NCBI GenBank assembly: GCA_905479995.1
Contig: CAJQON010000008.1
Span: 1 to 57,642 of the forward strand
Direction: 5' to 3'
DNA length: 57,642 nt
Origin: an uncultured Flavobacteriales bacterium
Lineage (GTDB): Bacteria; Bacteroidota; Bacteroidia; Flavobacteriales_E; Vicingaceae
The notes under the pieces were generated by a model. It did not search any database. It saw only the letters and a list, made by a program, of their open reading frames with translations, and had not been told where the DNA came from. Below are positions 51,401 to 57,642 of the stretch, piece after piece. Every line of letters begins with the position of its first letter. The stretch's first letter is position 1. A program made the translations under genes and the position numbers.

Positions 51401-51835
51401 TTAATTTAGTTCACTGATATTTTTAAGTGCGGTATTCATAGCGATAAAGCCCTTTTTTGTCTGTGTGCCTATCATTTTCATCATTGCTCCAGCTAGTACT
51501 CCAGAGAAAATTTCTCCATGTATAAATTTGGTTTGATTGTTTCCTAGATCTTCGAGGATGAAATAATGTTCTCCGTCAAATAGCCCTTCTACAAACAATT
51601 TTCCTTTCCATCTGAATTCATTCTCTTGCTTATTTCTAAGTACTTTCGGATTCATCGTAATTGGCTTCTTTCCTTTGAACTGCATTACAACTTCCAAGTA
51701 GTCTCCTTCTAATGTTAACCCGGTAATTTTTTTAATAAATGGATTCCAACTTGGGTAAGTTTCGTGGTTCATTAGTGTATTCCACACTTTTTGTTTATCT
51801 GCATTGATAATGATTTCTGTTTTTAATGTTTTCAT
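51401..51835 (-). CDS. SRPBCC-family (START-like) protein
   Basis: 144 aa with the helix-grip fold signature: TEIIINADKQKVWNTLMNHE at the start, YPSWNPFIKKI, a run of antiparallel strands (LTLEGDYLEVVMQFKGKKPI, FRWKGKLFVEGLFDGEHYFI) and the long C-terminal helix (MIGTQTKKGFIAMNTALKNI). It binds a hydrophobic ligand of unknown identity. There is no signal peptide. Confidence 0.8.
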   Translation of the reverse strand: MKTLKTEIIINADKQKVWNTLMNHETYPSWNPFIKKITGLTLEGDYLEVVMQFKGKKPITMNPKVLRNKQENEFRWKGKLFVEGLFDGEHYFILEDLGNNQTKFIHGEIFSGVLAGAMMKMIGTQTKKGFIAMNTALKNISELN

Positions 51836-51880
51836 GATTATATTTTTTGATGTGATTAATATTAAATTGTAAGGATGGTA

Positions 51881-52435
51881 TTAAAATGACCACCCTAAGT
51901 GTACTGTTGGGAAAAGGTTAAATGATTTTCGTTCGTAATCTTGGTCACCTACTTTAACGTCTCCTGGTTTTGTTAACCATGTTGCGCTAATCCAAGGAGT
52001 AACATAAAGTCCACTCAAAGTCTTACTTTTTTTGAATAAATCGAATTTATAACCCGTTCTAACACCTAAGTTTAATTGTTCGTCTTTTGTTACATTTCCA
52101 AATTGGTCTTCATATGTCAAGAACATATAGTCTGCACTCGGACCAGCAAAAAATCCTTTTTCTGCATTGTCTCTTCCAAAGAAATATTCCCATTTGAACG
52201 AAATTGCTTTGAAGTTTTCACTTACATTTTCATTAGACTGCATTGCTTCAGGAAGCGTCAGTTGACCATAGCCTAGAAAGATTCTTTCATTTTTAAATGT
52301 GTAACCTAAATGTCCTGATGCACCTCCTAAGCTATAAGCTAAAGGATCAATTTCAAGTTCTAAATGATTGCTTTGTGCTTTTAAGCTTGCTAAAGAAGCG
52401 ATGATTACTAATACAGTTAAGATAATTGTTTTCAT
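51881..52435 (-). CDS. Small outer-membrane-type protein, 184 aa
   Basis: A signal peptide (MKTIILTVLVIIASLASLKA) is followed by alternating strands of a small beta-barrel (GGASGHLGYTFKNERIFLGY, ISFKWEYFFGRDNAEKGFFA) ending in the aromatic residue F of VHLGWSF, typical of outer-membrane insertion signals. The family is not recognised. It is the first gene of the four-gene operon divergent from the AraC-type regulator. A GAAATTTG -7-like box at 52479-52486 (minus) lies about 43 nt upstream. Confidence 0.7.
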   Translation of the reverse strand: MKTIILTVLVIIASLASLKAQSNHLELEIDPLAYSLGGASGHLGYTFKNERIFLGYGQLTLPEAMQSNENVSENFKAISFKWEYFFGRDNAEKGFFAGPSADYMFLTYEDQFGNVTKDEQLNLGVRTGYKFDLFKKSKTLSGLYVTPWISATWLTKPGDVKVGDQDYERKSFNLFPTVHLGWSF

Positions 52436-52517
52436 AATTTATTGTTTTTAGTTTATTGTTAATGATTAATTGATAGGACAAATTTCCAGAATGACTACCT
52501 CGAAAGATTTGCTTCAA

Positions 52518-52546
52518 ACGACAACAACTTGTCATTTCACGACAAC
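52518..52546 (+). promoter_or_regulatory. AraC-type direct-repeat operator
   Basis: ACGACAAC occurs twice, at 52518-52525 and 52539-52546, exactly 21 bp (two helical turns) apart and on the same face. This is the usual spacing of AraC-family half-sites. It lies 13 bp upstream of the -7 box of the AraC-type gene and within the shared divergent region. Confidence 0.55.
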
Positions 52547-52559
52547 ATGAAATTTTAGT

Positions 52560-52567
52560 TATATTTG
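52560..52567 (+). promoter_or_regulatory. -7 box TATATTTG of the AraC-type gene
   Basis: A perfect TAnnTTTG match. Only GGT separates it from the ATG at 52571, so the predicted transcription start falls on the start codon itself. Confidence 0.55.
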
Positions 52568-52570
52568 GGT

Positions 52571-53581
52571 ATGGCGTTTAACGGAAGATTTTTATTAAAC
52601 ATGGCTCATCTAGCAACTAGGCAAGGAGGAGATATTAATGAGTTTTTACAGATTGCAGGAAAATCTGAAGAAGAATTAAATGAAGAATCATGTGTAGTTG
52701 ATGATGATACTTATAACAGCGTAATTGAATTAGCTGTTGAAAAGTCTGGAGATTCATACTTTGGATTACATGCTGGGGAGAATTTGAATTTAGCCGCTGC
52801 AGGGTTGATAGTCCAATTAAGTCAATCCAGCGAAACTGTTAAGCAGGCCTTGGAACTATGTTGTCAGTTTGCTAATCTAGGTTGTAGTGTTTTGCCTCTT
52901 GGATTAGAAGAGAGGGATAGCCAATATGATGTGACTTTTACTCCTGATGAGATATGGAGAAATAAGTCAGAAGTTTCTTTTAGACAGACTACGGAAGGGA
53001 TTATTGCATTTACCATTAAAGAATTTACATCACTGACTAGGTTAGAACATCAACCAATTTCTGTACATGTGGACTGGGAAAGACCAGAGAAGACCGATGA
53101 GTATGAAAGAGTTTTTGGTTGTCCTGTATTGTTCAATCAAGATAAAATTGCCGTTCTATTAAAAAAGGAGCATGTTGAAGAAAAGGTGATAACTGCTAAT
53201 TACAATCTTTTAAATGTTTTAGTAGTACATGCAACAGAGAAGTCGGCTGAGTTACAAAATTCAATGGGCTTTTCTGCGCTAGTAAAAAAGTCAATGTTGA
53301 ATTTGGTAAAACCAGAATTCCCTACCATTGAACAAGTAGCTGGGCATCTAAATATAAGTGCCAGAACATTGCAACGAAGATTGAAAGAGGAAGGCAATAC
53401 CTATAAGGACTTAATTGATGAATTAAGAAAGGACTTTGCTATTGGTTACATGAAGAGGCCCGATTTAAATATATCTGATATTGCGTATCTTCTTAACTAT
53501 AATGATGCTAGTGCATTTAATCGAAGTTTTAAACGATGGACTGGGAAATCTCCTATGGAGTATAAATCTGAAATGATTTAG
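52571..53581 (+). CDS. AraC-family regulator, OruR/Arabinose_bd type
   Basis: 336 aa from the ATG at 52571; a TTG two codons earlier lies inside the -7 box and is rejected. An N-terminal ligand-binding domain of the Arabinose_bd (PF12625) type occupies about residues 15-200 (SYFGLHAGENLNLAAAGLIV). The C-terminal helix-turn-helix pair is at about 240-335 (TIEQVAGHLNISARTLQRRL, ISDIAYLLNYNDASAFNRSF, KRWTGKSPMEYK). It is divergent from the small outer-membrane protein operon, its likely target. A 21-bp-spaced direct repeat lies in between. Confidence 0.88.
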   Translation: MAFNGRFLLNMAHLATRQGGDINEFLQIAGKSEEELNEESCVVDDDTYNSVIELAVEKSGDSYFGLHAGENLNLAAAGLIVQLSQSSETVKQALELCCQFANLGCSVLPLGLEERDSQYDVTFTPDEIWRNKSEVSFRQTTEGIIAFTIKEFTSLTRLEHQPISVHVDWERPEKTDEYERVFGCPVLFNQDKIAVLLKKEHVEEKVITANYNLLNVLVVHATEKSAELQNSMGFSALVKKSMLNLVKPEFPTIEQVAGHLNISARTLQRRLKEEGNTYKDLIDELRKDFAIGYMKRPDLNISDIAYLLNYNDASAFNRSFKRWTGKSPMEYKSEMI

Positions 53582-53689
53582 TTCGATAATCTTGTAGGGT
53601 CAGATGTCTCAAAGTTTATGCTCAAAAATAGGGGTATAGGCGAGCTCTCTTGAACTATTTTTTACAAATTTTTGGGGTCTTTATTTTCT

Positions 53690-54448
53690 TTAAAATTCTA
53701 TTGACTCTCCATCATTTGGTATAAACATCTGTTCTCTTGAAATCTCGTTTTTATTCGCGAATTCCCTAAGAGATTTACGCGTTCCTTTGTTAAAATCTAT
53801 TGATTCTAGATGTACAGCAATAATAGCAGCATCAGGTGCTAGTTTTGCTACTTCAATGGTTTGTTTTTCATCCATAATAACTGGGAATTCTTCGTGTCCC
53901 GGAAAAATCCCATTACCTGAGTTGGTTACTATAATATCAGGTTTGAATTCATTTATCGTTCTTTTAACTGATTCAATAAGTATTGTATCACTTATAATAT
54001 AAATTGTAGGTTCTCCTTTGGATTGTAGCACATAGCCTGAAACTGCTCCCATATAAGGTAGAATTGTCCCACTTCCGTGCTGTCCTTCAATTCTAGTAAT
54101 TTTTATTTCTTGCCAGGTTATTTCTTTTTCAATAACTGTGACTTTGTTGAAATATTGTTTTGCAAAGAATTCACTGTCTGTAGGTGTTGAAAATAGTTGA
54201 ATGTTATTTGGCAATACTTTACTTGAAATTTTATCAAAATGATCTGGATGTGAATGAGTAACCAATACGGCATCAATATCTTTGATAATTTCTTCAACTG
54301 AAACTGTTAATTCTACAGTTGGGTTATTTTTCAATCCAGGCATAAAAGGTTCCATTGTTTCTTTTTCACATAACATTGGGTCAACCAAAATGTTTTTTCC
54401 AGCATATTTAATTTTCAATGTTGCATTTCTAATTAATTGTATTTTCAT
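53690..54448 (-). CDS. MBL-fold metal-dependent hydrolase
   Basis: 252 aa of the UlaG-like beta-lactamase-fold group. The metal site HSHPDH spans residues 65-70 in AVLVTHSHPDHFD, with EGQHGSGTI, YIISDTIL and IIAVHLESIDF as later ligands. There is no signal peptide. It is the last gene of the five-gene operon, 9 nt after the GNAT gene. A weak inverted repeat (AAAAATAG ... CTATTTTT) follows in 53582-53689 between the convergent genes. The substrate is not predictable. Confidence 0.85.
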   Translation of the reverse strand: MKIQLIRNATLKIKYAGKNILVDPMLCEKETMEPFMPGLKNNPTVELTVSVEEIIKDIDAVLVTHSHPDHFDKISSKVLPNNIQLFSTPTDSEFFAKQYFNKVTVIEKEITWQEIKITRIEGQHGSGTILPYMGAVSGYVLQSKGEPTIYIISDTILIESVKRTINEFKPDIIVTNSGNGIFPGHEEFPVIMDEKQTIEVAKLAPDAAIIAVHLESIDFNKGTRKSLREFANKNEISREQMFIPNDGESIEF

Positions 54449-54457
54449 ATTTATCTT

Positions 54458-55195
54458 TTATTTATTCGATTGTTGCAATTCGTAATTTTTGATTACGAAT
54501 TGTTCTTCAAAGCCCAACTTCAAGTACAATCCTTTTCCCATATCGGACGATTGTAACGTTATCTGATGACTATTGATTTCAATAGATTTATTTATTAGAC
54601 ATTTCATTATTTGTTCTGCATATCCTTTCCTTCTTTGTTCAGGTATAATACCAACAGAATGAATACCTGAAACATTGTTTGCTGAATGCAATATGCCAGT
54701 TCCAACAGCTTCATCTTTATGGTACGCGATATAGTAGGTAGTATTTTCTTGCGATTTACTTAATAATATTGGGTTTATATGATAGCCAAAAGATTTAGAG
54801 AATAATTCAGACCATAGTTCAGCCTCTTTCTGAGTAGAGACTGTTTTTAAATTTAAACTACTTAATTCCGCAAAAATATAATCCCTTTTTAAAGACATTC
54901 CTATTTGTTCAAACTTAAGATTGAATCCATTTTCCTCTAAAATTTTAAATGAATTGCTATTGTAAATATCCCAATATGGGATAACAAGATTAGTAGGACA
55001 AGAAATTATTCTATTTTTAGCTAACAATACCTTTTCTTTGTTAATGTCTTGCTCAAACCACAATCTATTTGGCCATTCTGAATTTTTAATTAAACTATAA
55101 TTAAAATCTGGTTCTCTAAAATACGAATCAAATGGTTCACTTACTGCACGCCAAAGAGAGGTTAGGTTTTCGATATTTAATTTTATATTATTCAT
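54458..55195 (-). CDS. GNAT-family N-acetyltransferase
   Basis: 245 aa. The C-terminal half (about residues 120-235) is a GNAT domain with the acetyl-CoA-binding loop in VGIIPEQRRKGYAEQIM and the end block LQSSDMGKGLYLKLGFEEQ. The N-terminal 110 residues are a second, degenerate domain of similar size. The acceptor is unknown. Its start overlaps the stop of the DMT transporter gene by 4 bp, so translation is coupled. Confidence 0.85.
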   Translation of the reverse strand: MNNIKLNIENLTSLWRAVSEPFDSYFREPDFNYSLIKNSEWPNRLWFEQDINKEKVLLAKNRIISCPTNLVIPYWDIYNSNSFKILEENGFNLKFEQIGMSLKRDYIFAELSSLNLKTVSTQKEAELWSELFSKSFGYHINPILLSKSQENTTYYIAYHKDEAVGTGILHSANNVSGIHSVGIIPEQRRKGYAEQIMKCLINKSIEINSHQITLQSSDMGKGLYLKLGFEEQFVIKNYELQQSNK

Positions 55196-55641
55196 TTTAT
55201 GTTAATTAATATGATTCCAAGAACCATTGATGAAACTCCTATTGTTTTTTTTAGCGTTATTGGTTCTGAGGGTAAATTTAACCATCCATAATTCCCCGCA
55301 ATTACTGAAAAGACTAATTGCCCACAAAGCCCAATTGAAATCATTGTAGAGATACCTAGTTTCGGAATAGTGTAATAATATAAACTTATTCCGATAACAC
55401 TGAAAAAACCACCTGTAAACCAAAGATAAAATGGAATCTCTTTTGCTTGTGAAATTGTAGGTAAGGATTTAAACTTAATGAGAACAAACAGGAGTGCAAA
55501 CAACGTGCTGCAGGCAAATGCGATTAGGCTAGCCAATAGTGGATTTTTTAATAAAACACCCAATTGCGCATTTAACCCTCCCTGTAAGGCTAAAAATACA
55601 CCGCCAACAAAAGCTAAAATTAATAAGAGATGACTGCTCAT
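55192..55641 (-). CDS. DMT-superfamily transporter (DUF606/EamA type)
   Basis: 149 aa with five hydrophobic helices, the size of the DUF606 half-transporters that work as dimers (LLLILAFVGGVFLALQGGLN, AQLGVLLKNPLLASLIAFAC, TISQAKEIPFYLWFTGGFFS). It probably exports a small metabolite. Overlaps of 4 bp on both sides place it inside a tightly coupled operon. Confidence 0.8.
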   Translation of the reverse strand: MSSHLLLILAFVGGVFLALQGGLNAQLGVLLKNPLLASLIAFACSTLFALLFVLIKFKSLPTISQAKEIPFYLWFTGGFFSVIGISLYYYTIPKLGISTMISIGLCGQLVFSVIAGNYGWLNLPSEPITLKKTIGVSSMVLGIILINIK

Positions 55642-56111
55642 GGCTGTTTGTAATTTAATTCAATTTTATTACTTAGACCTACATTAGCCCATGCAAATAT
55701 GTATCCAGATAGTAGGGTAATTCCTAACAAAGAAATGTTATTTATGGCTATTTCTGCATTTGATCCAAACCAAACAATCATTCCTAAAAAGTAAGCAGGA
55801 ATATTATTTAGATGTTTTAGTTTCGATATATAAAATACACCAACCATAACAATTAGTACAGCTGCCGGAAACCCGAATGAAGCTGAGTGTTCCGATAGGT
55901 TAGTGCCCAAGTATTGAATAATGATTGCAATTAAGATACCTAAAATTTGTTGTGTAAAAGTTAATAATGCTGTTTTAAGATTGGCGCCAAATAAATAGTA
56001 GCTTACCCATGCCGTAAATAGAACCCACGTTGGTATTCCAAAATAGGAGGCTGTAAAAACTGCGATTGCACCAGTTAAACCCATTGTTAATGCTTGTTTA
56101 AATGATTTCAT
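55638..56111 (-). CDS. DUF1097-type membrane protein
   Basis: 157 aa with about five transmembrane helices (LTMGLTGAIAVFTASYFGIP, WVLFTAWVSYYLFGANLKTA). The pattern matches the DUF1097 family (YcdZ-like), inner-membrane proteins of unknown function. Its start overlaps the nitroreductase stop and its stop overlaps the DMT start, each by 4 bp. Confidence 0.75.
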   Translation of the reverse strand: MKSFKQALTMGLTGAIAVFTASYFGIPTWVLFTAWVSYYLFGANLKTALLTFTQQILGILIAIIIQYLGTNLSEHSASFGFPAAVLIVMVGVFYISKLKHLNNIPAYFLGMIVWFGSNAEIAINNISLLGITLLSGYIFAWANVGLSNKIELNYKQP

Positions 56112-56734
56112 ATTTCAAATAGATTTGTAAACGATTTTCTTACTTTTTTAGCACCTTGTGAGGTGTCATCATCAGATCTATAGCCAATCGTTGCAATAAC
56201 AGACGCATTTAAGCCATGTTCATCAAGGCTTAATATCTTGTTGTATTTTTCTGCTTCAAACCCTTCCATAGGGCATGAATCTATTTTAAGTTCAGCACAT
56301 GCATTCAATAAATTACCTAAAGCAAGATAAGTTTGATTAGAAGACCACCTATGTTTTTCAGTAGCTGATTTATTTAAAACGTCTGCTTTAATAAAATCTG
56401 AATAGCCTTTAAAATCAGAAATAGGGACTTGTTCTGTTTCAGATTTTAAGGTAAAATATTCATCTATGTGTTCTTCTGTCACCACTGAGTAATTGCAAAA
56501 AACAACTAGATGAGAGGCATCAGTTATTTGGTTTTGACCGAATGAAGCTGGTTTTAGTTTCTCTCGTATTTCGCTGTTTTCGATAATAAGCACTTTATAT
56601 AGCTGCAAGCCATATGAAGAGGCGGATAATTGAATAGCCTTCTTTATTTGATCTAAGTTCTCTGATGAGACTTTTTTAGAGGGATTAAATTTCTTGGTGG
56701 CATATCTCCACTCTAGGTTGTTTATTAAATTCAT
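56108..56734 (-). CDS. NAD(P)H-dependent nitroreductase family (NfsB-like)
   Basis: 208-aa FMN-dependent oxidoreductase. RYATKKFNPSKKVSSENLDQ at residues 11-30 supplies the phosphate-binding R and K of the nitroreductase fold. SASSYGLQLYKVLII and the later YLALGNLLNACAELKIDSCP, then MEGFEAEKYNKIL, are typical of the NfsB/DrgA group. It probably reduces nitroaromatics or quinones with NAD(P)H. It is the first gene of a five-gene coupled operon preceded by a Crp-type operator and a TATCTTTG -7 box. Confidence 0.88.
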   Translation of the reverse strand: MNLINNLEWRYATKKFNPSKKVSSENLDQIKKAIQLSASSYGLQLYKVLIIENSEIREKLKPASFGQNQITDASHLVVFCNYSVVTEEHIDEYFTLKSETEQVPISDFKGYSDFIKADVLNKSATEKHRWSSNQTYLALGNLLNACAELKIDSCPMEGFEAEKYNKILSLDEHGLNASVIATIGYRSDDDTSQGAKKVRKSFTNLFEI

Positions 56735-56762
56735 AGTATCTTTTTTAGATTGATTAACAATG

Positions 56763-56808
56763 CAAAGATAAAATGAGAAATAAAGTTAAGAATTTACATA
56801 TGTTGATT
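56763..56808 (-). promoter_or_regulatory. Crp/Fnr-type operator and -7 box of the nitroreductase operon
   Basis: TATCTTTG (minus, 56770-56763) matches TAnnTTTG perfectly. A palindrome with core ACATATGT (56796-56803) and outer AAT/ATT arms (56791-56808) is centred 36.5 bp upstream of the box G, about -40.5 from the predicted start. No -33 TTG is present. Spacing is identical to the amidase promoter, and 10 of 14 positions agree when the two sites are aligned by centre. Confidence 0.65.
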
Positions 56809-57407
56809 TAGGCGTTATTTTTTAAAGATTTTCTTATTCTACTTAACTGAGTAGGTGTAATTCCTAAATGTGAGGCTATATGAATTTTTTGTATTCGTTG
56901 CTCAATACCTGGGTGCTTTTTAAGTAACTGTTGATACCTTTCTGTTGCATTTTCCATAACGATAGAAACTTCTCTTTGTTCTTTTTCAATAACCCAATTG
57001 TTTTCCAAATAAGCAATATAAAAATTTTTTAAGTCGATATTTTGCTCAATAAGCTGTCTATATTTTTTATAATCTAGATTGATAAGAACCGTTTCTTCTA
57101 ACGCTTCTATTGTGAAATTTGATGGGGTAGATCGAAGATAGGAAACAGTTGACCCAGCAAAATCTGTTTCAAGAAAAATGTTCTTAGTATAGATATTTCC
57201 ATCATAATCAGTTATATATGCTCTCAAAGCACCTTTACAAACAAAGTGTATTTTTTTTGCAGTCTGACCGTCTCGTAGTAAAAAATCATCTTTTTCTAAT
57301 TCCTGAAAGGTAGCGATTGATGCTATTAAAGCCCATGATTCATCGGATATTGGAGCGTAGCTTTCAATTTTTGATCTAAATTTCGATTTGTATTTTTCTT
57401 TATCCAA
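56808..57407 (-). CDS. Crp/Fnr-family transcriptional regulator, right copy
   Basis: 199 aa. A cNMP-type beta-roll (about residues 25-130; LEKDDFLLRDGQTAKKIHFV, CKGALRAYITDYDGN) precedes a helical linker and a winged helix (IQKIHIASHLGITPTQLSRI). It is similar in layout and in the HLGIT recognition-helix region to the copy at 40604-41182, and likewise lacks the cAMP-contact phrase of E. coli CRP. The predicted operator touches its stop codon, and the nitroreductase operon follows. A TACTTTCG -7-like box (57437-57444, minus) lies 29 nt before its ATG. Confidence 0.85.
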   Translation of the reverse strand: MDKEKYKSKFRSKIESYAPISDESWALIASIATFQELEKDDFLLRDGQTAKKIHFVCKGALRAYITDYDGNIYTKNIFLETDFAGSTVSYLRSTPSNFTIEALEETVLINLDYKKYRQLIEQNIDLKNFYIAYLENNWVIEKEQREVSIVMENATERYQQLLKKHPGIEQRIQKIHIASHLGITPTQLSRIRKSLKNNA

Positions 57408-57528
57408 TCTGAGTTCTTTTAGAATGTATTGAGAAACGAAAGTAGTAATAAAATAAAGAGGGTTCCATGCTCAAAAAGTACGCTCCTATTTTTAAGAGTG
57501 TACGCTTTGCAATTTTTCTCTTTTAACT

Positions 57529-57563
57529 AAAAAAGCCTCGTAAACAATGTTTACAAGGCTTTT
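57529..57563 (-). terminator. Terminator of tRNA-Phe
   Basis: AAAAGCCTTGTAAAC pairs with GTTTACGAGGCTTTT (one mismatch) around a 3-nt loop and ends in six T on the minus strand. It is part of the att repeat, so a second copy sits at 38839-38873. Confidence 0.85.
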
Positions 57564-57612
57564 AGTGAGTGGTGCCTCCAGGAATCGAACCAGGGACACA
57601 TGGATTTTCAGT
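57529..57612. repeat. Right attachment repeat of the tRNA-Phe island (84 bp)
   Basis: Identical to 38839-38922. Here the copy is joined to the 5' half of tRNA-Phe, so the intact gene is restored. Just inside the island an imperfect inverted repeat, GTACGCTC (57478-57485) with GAGTGTAC (57496-57503), may be an integrase or host-factor site. Confidence 0.9.
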
Positions 57613-57642
57613 CCATTGCTCTACCAACTGAGCTAAGGCACC
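57570..57642 (-). tRNA. tRNA-Phe (GAA)
   Basis: A full cloverleaf on the minus strand: acceptor GGTGCCT pairs with AGGCACC, the D arm is AGCTCAGTTGGTAGAGC, the anticodon loop is CTGAAAA with anticodon GAA, and the T loop is TTCGATT. Discriminator A, no encoded CCA. The 5' end is the last base of the window. Its 3' half is inside the 84-bp repeat and serves as the island attachment site. Confidence 0.96.

Larger units (their letters stand above)
38923..57612. mobile_element. 18.7-kb genomic island in tRNA-Phe, no integrase seen
   Basis: The span is bounded by the exact 84-bp repeat, with the intact tRNA-Phe on one side and the truncated copy on the other, as expected for integrase-mediated insertion into the tRNA 3' end. 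All 21 genes inside (19 on the minus strand, one of them frameshifted) read as metabolic, regulatory or membrane cargo. None resembles a tyrosine or serine recombinase, excisionase, relaxase or phage protein. The integrase has probably been lost, or the unit moves with help in trans. Between the left repeat and the first gene (38923-39073) there is a 10-bp near-repeat, AGtCCACTTT / AGcCCACTTT, 30 bp apart, but nothing coding. Confidence 0.75.

Noticed and set aside
53617-53662. Hairpin AAAAATAG ... CTATTTTT after the AraC-type gene as a firm terminator
   Set aside because: The loop is over 20 nt and the stem is almost all A-T. It is mentioned only as a weak possibility.
1-57642. CRISPR array, rRNA operon, insertion sequence or toxin-antitoxin pair
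   Set aside because: No regularly spaced repeats, rRNA motifs, transposase-like genes or convincing toxin-antitoxin pair were seen anywhere in the window. The DUF4926-like gene alone is not enough.

Overview
The window looks like a chromosomal stretch of a low-GC member of the Bacteroidota, most likely Flavobacteriales or a close relative. Lineage markers seen in the sequence are: a type IX secretion (T9SS) C-terminal sorting domain; RemB/Wzi-like outer-membrane proteins; BshA for bacillithiol; DUF6089 barrels; a methionine synthase split into two genes; the order nadK - DUF6089 - DUF6089 - uppS - bamA - ompH - ompH - murI; and promoters of the Bacteroidota type (TTG, 19-21 bp, TAnnTTTG). The species was not identified and no base composition was computed.

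Positions 1-38.8 kb are mostly core genes. They comprise: a CAU tRNA; a HAD phosphatase - mtnA - class II aldolase operon (5'-methylthioadenosine or 5-deoxyribose salvage); methylmalonyl-CoA epimerase; asnS; a SAM-I riboswitch with a readable terminator/antiterminator controlling the split metH; tsaB; pdxJ; the nadK-to-murI envelope block; bshA; an operon with a lipid-anchored YyaL-type thioredoxin protein, two RemB-like barrels and a WecA-like glycosyl-phosphate transferase; an MtfA-like peptidase; gpmI with an M20 dipeptidase; and a secreted protein joining a c-type heme site, a PHM-like copper centre and a T9SS signal. Between 37.4 and 38.8 kb lie small secreted proteins and an orphan T9SS domain remnant.

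Positions 38.84-57.61 kb appear to be an integrated island. An 84-bp exact direct repeat, holding the 3' part of tRNA-Phe and its terminator, occurs at 38839-38922 (truncated tRNA) and 57529-57612 (part of the intact tRNA-Phe at the right edge). The 18,690-bp unit has no recognisable integrase. Its cargo is an amidase, two Crp/Fnr-type regulators, a DUF2306/DUF6653/DinB operon, a TonB-dependent receptor operon with an AraC-type regulator, a membrane class III nucleotide cyclase, an AraC-controlled small-protein operon with one frameshifted gene, and a five-gene operon (nitroreductase, DUF1097, DMT transporter, GNAT, MBL hydrolase).

The most striking structure is regulatory. Each Crp/Fnr-type gene is followed, within a few bases of its stop codon, by a related palindrome. 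In both cases the palindrome is centred exactly 36.5 bp upstream of the G of a -7-like box of the next gene. This is the geometry expected of a class II (about -41.5) CRP/FNR activator site. The amidase and the five-gene operon are therefore probably two parallel, locally wired regulons. Several other genes have consensus -7 boxes only 3-7 nt before the start codon, implying leaderless or nearly leaderless mRNAs.
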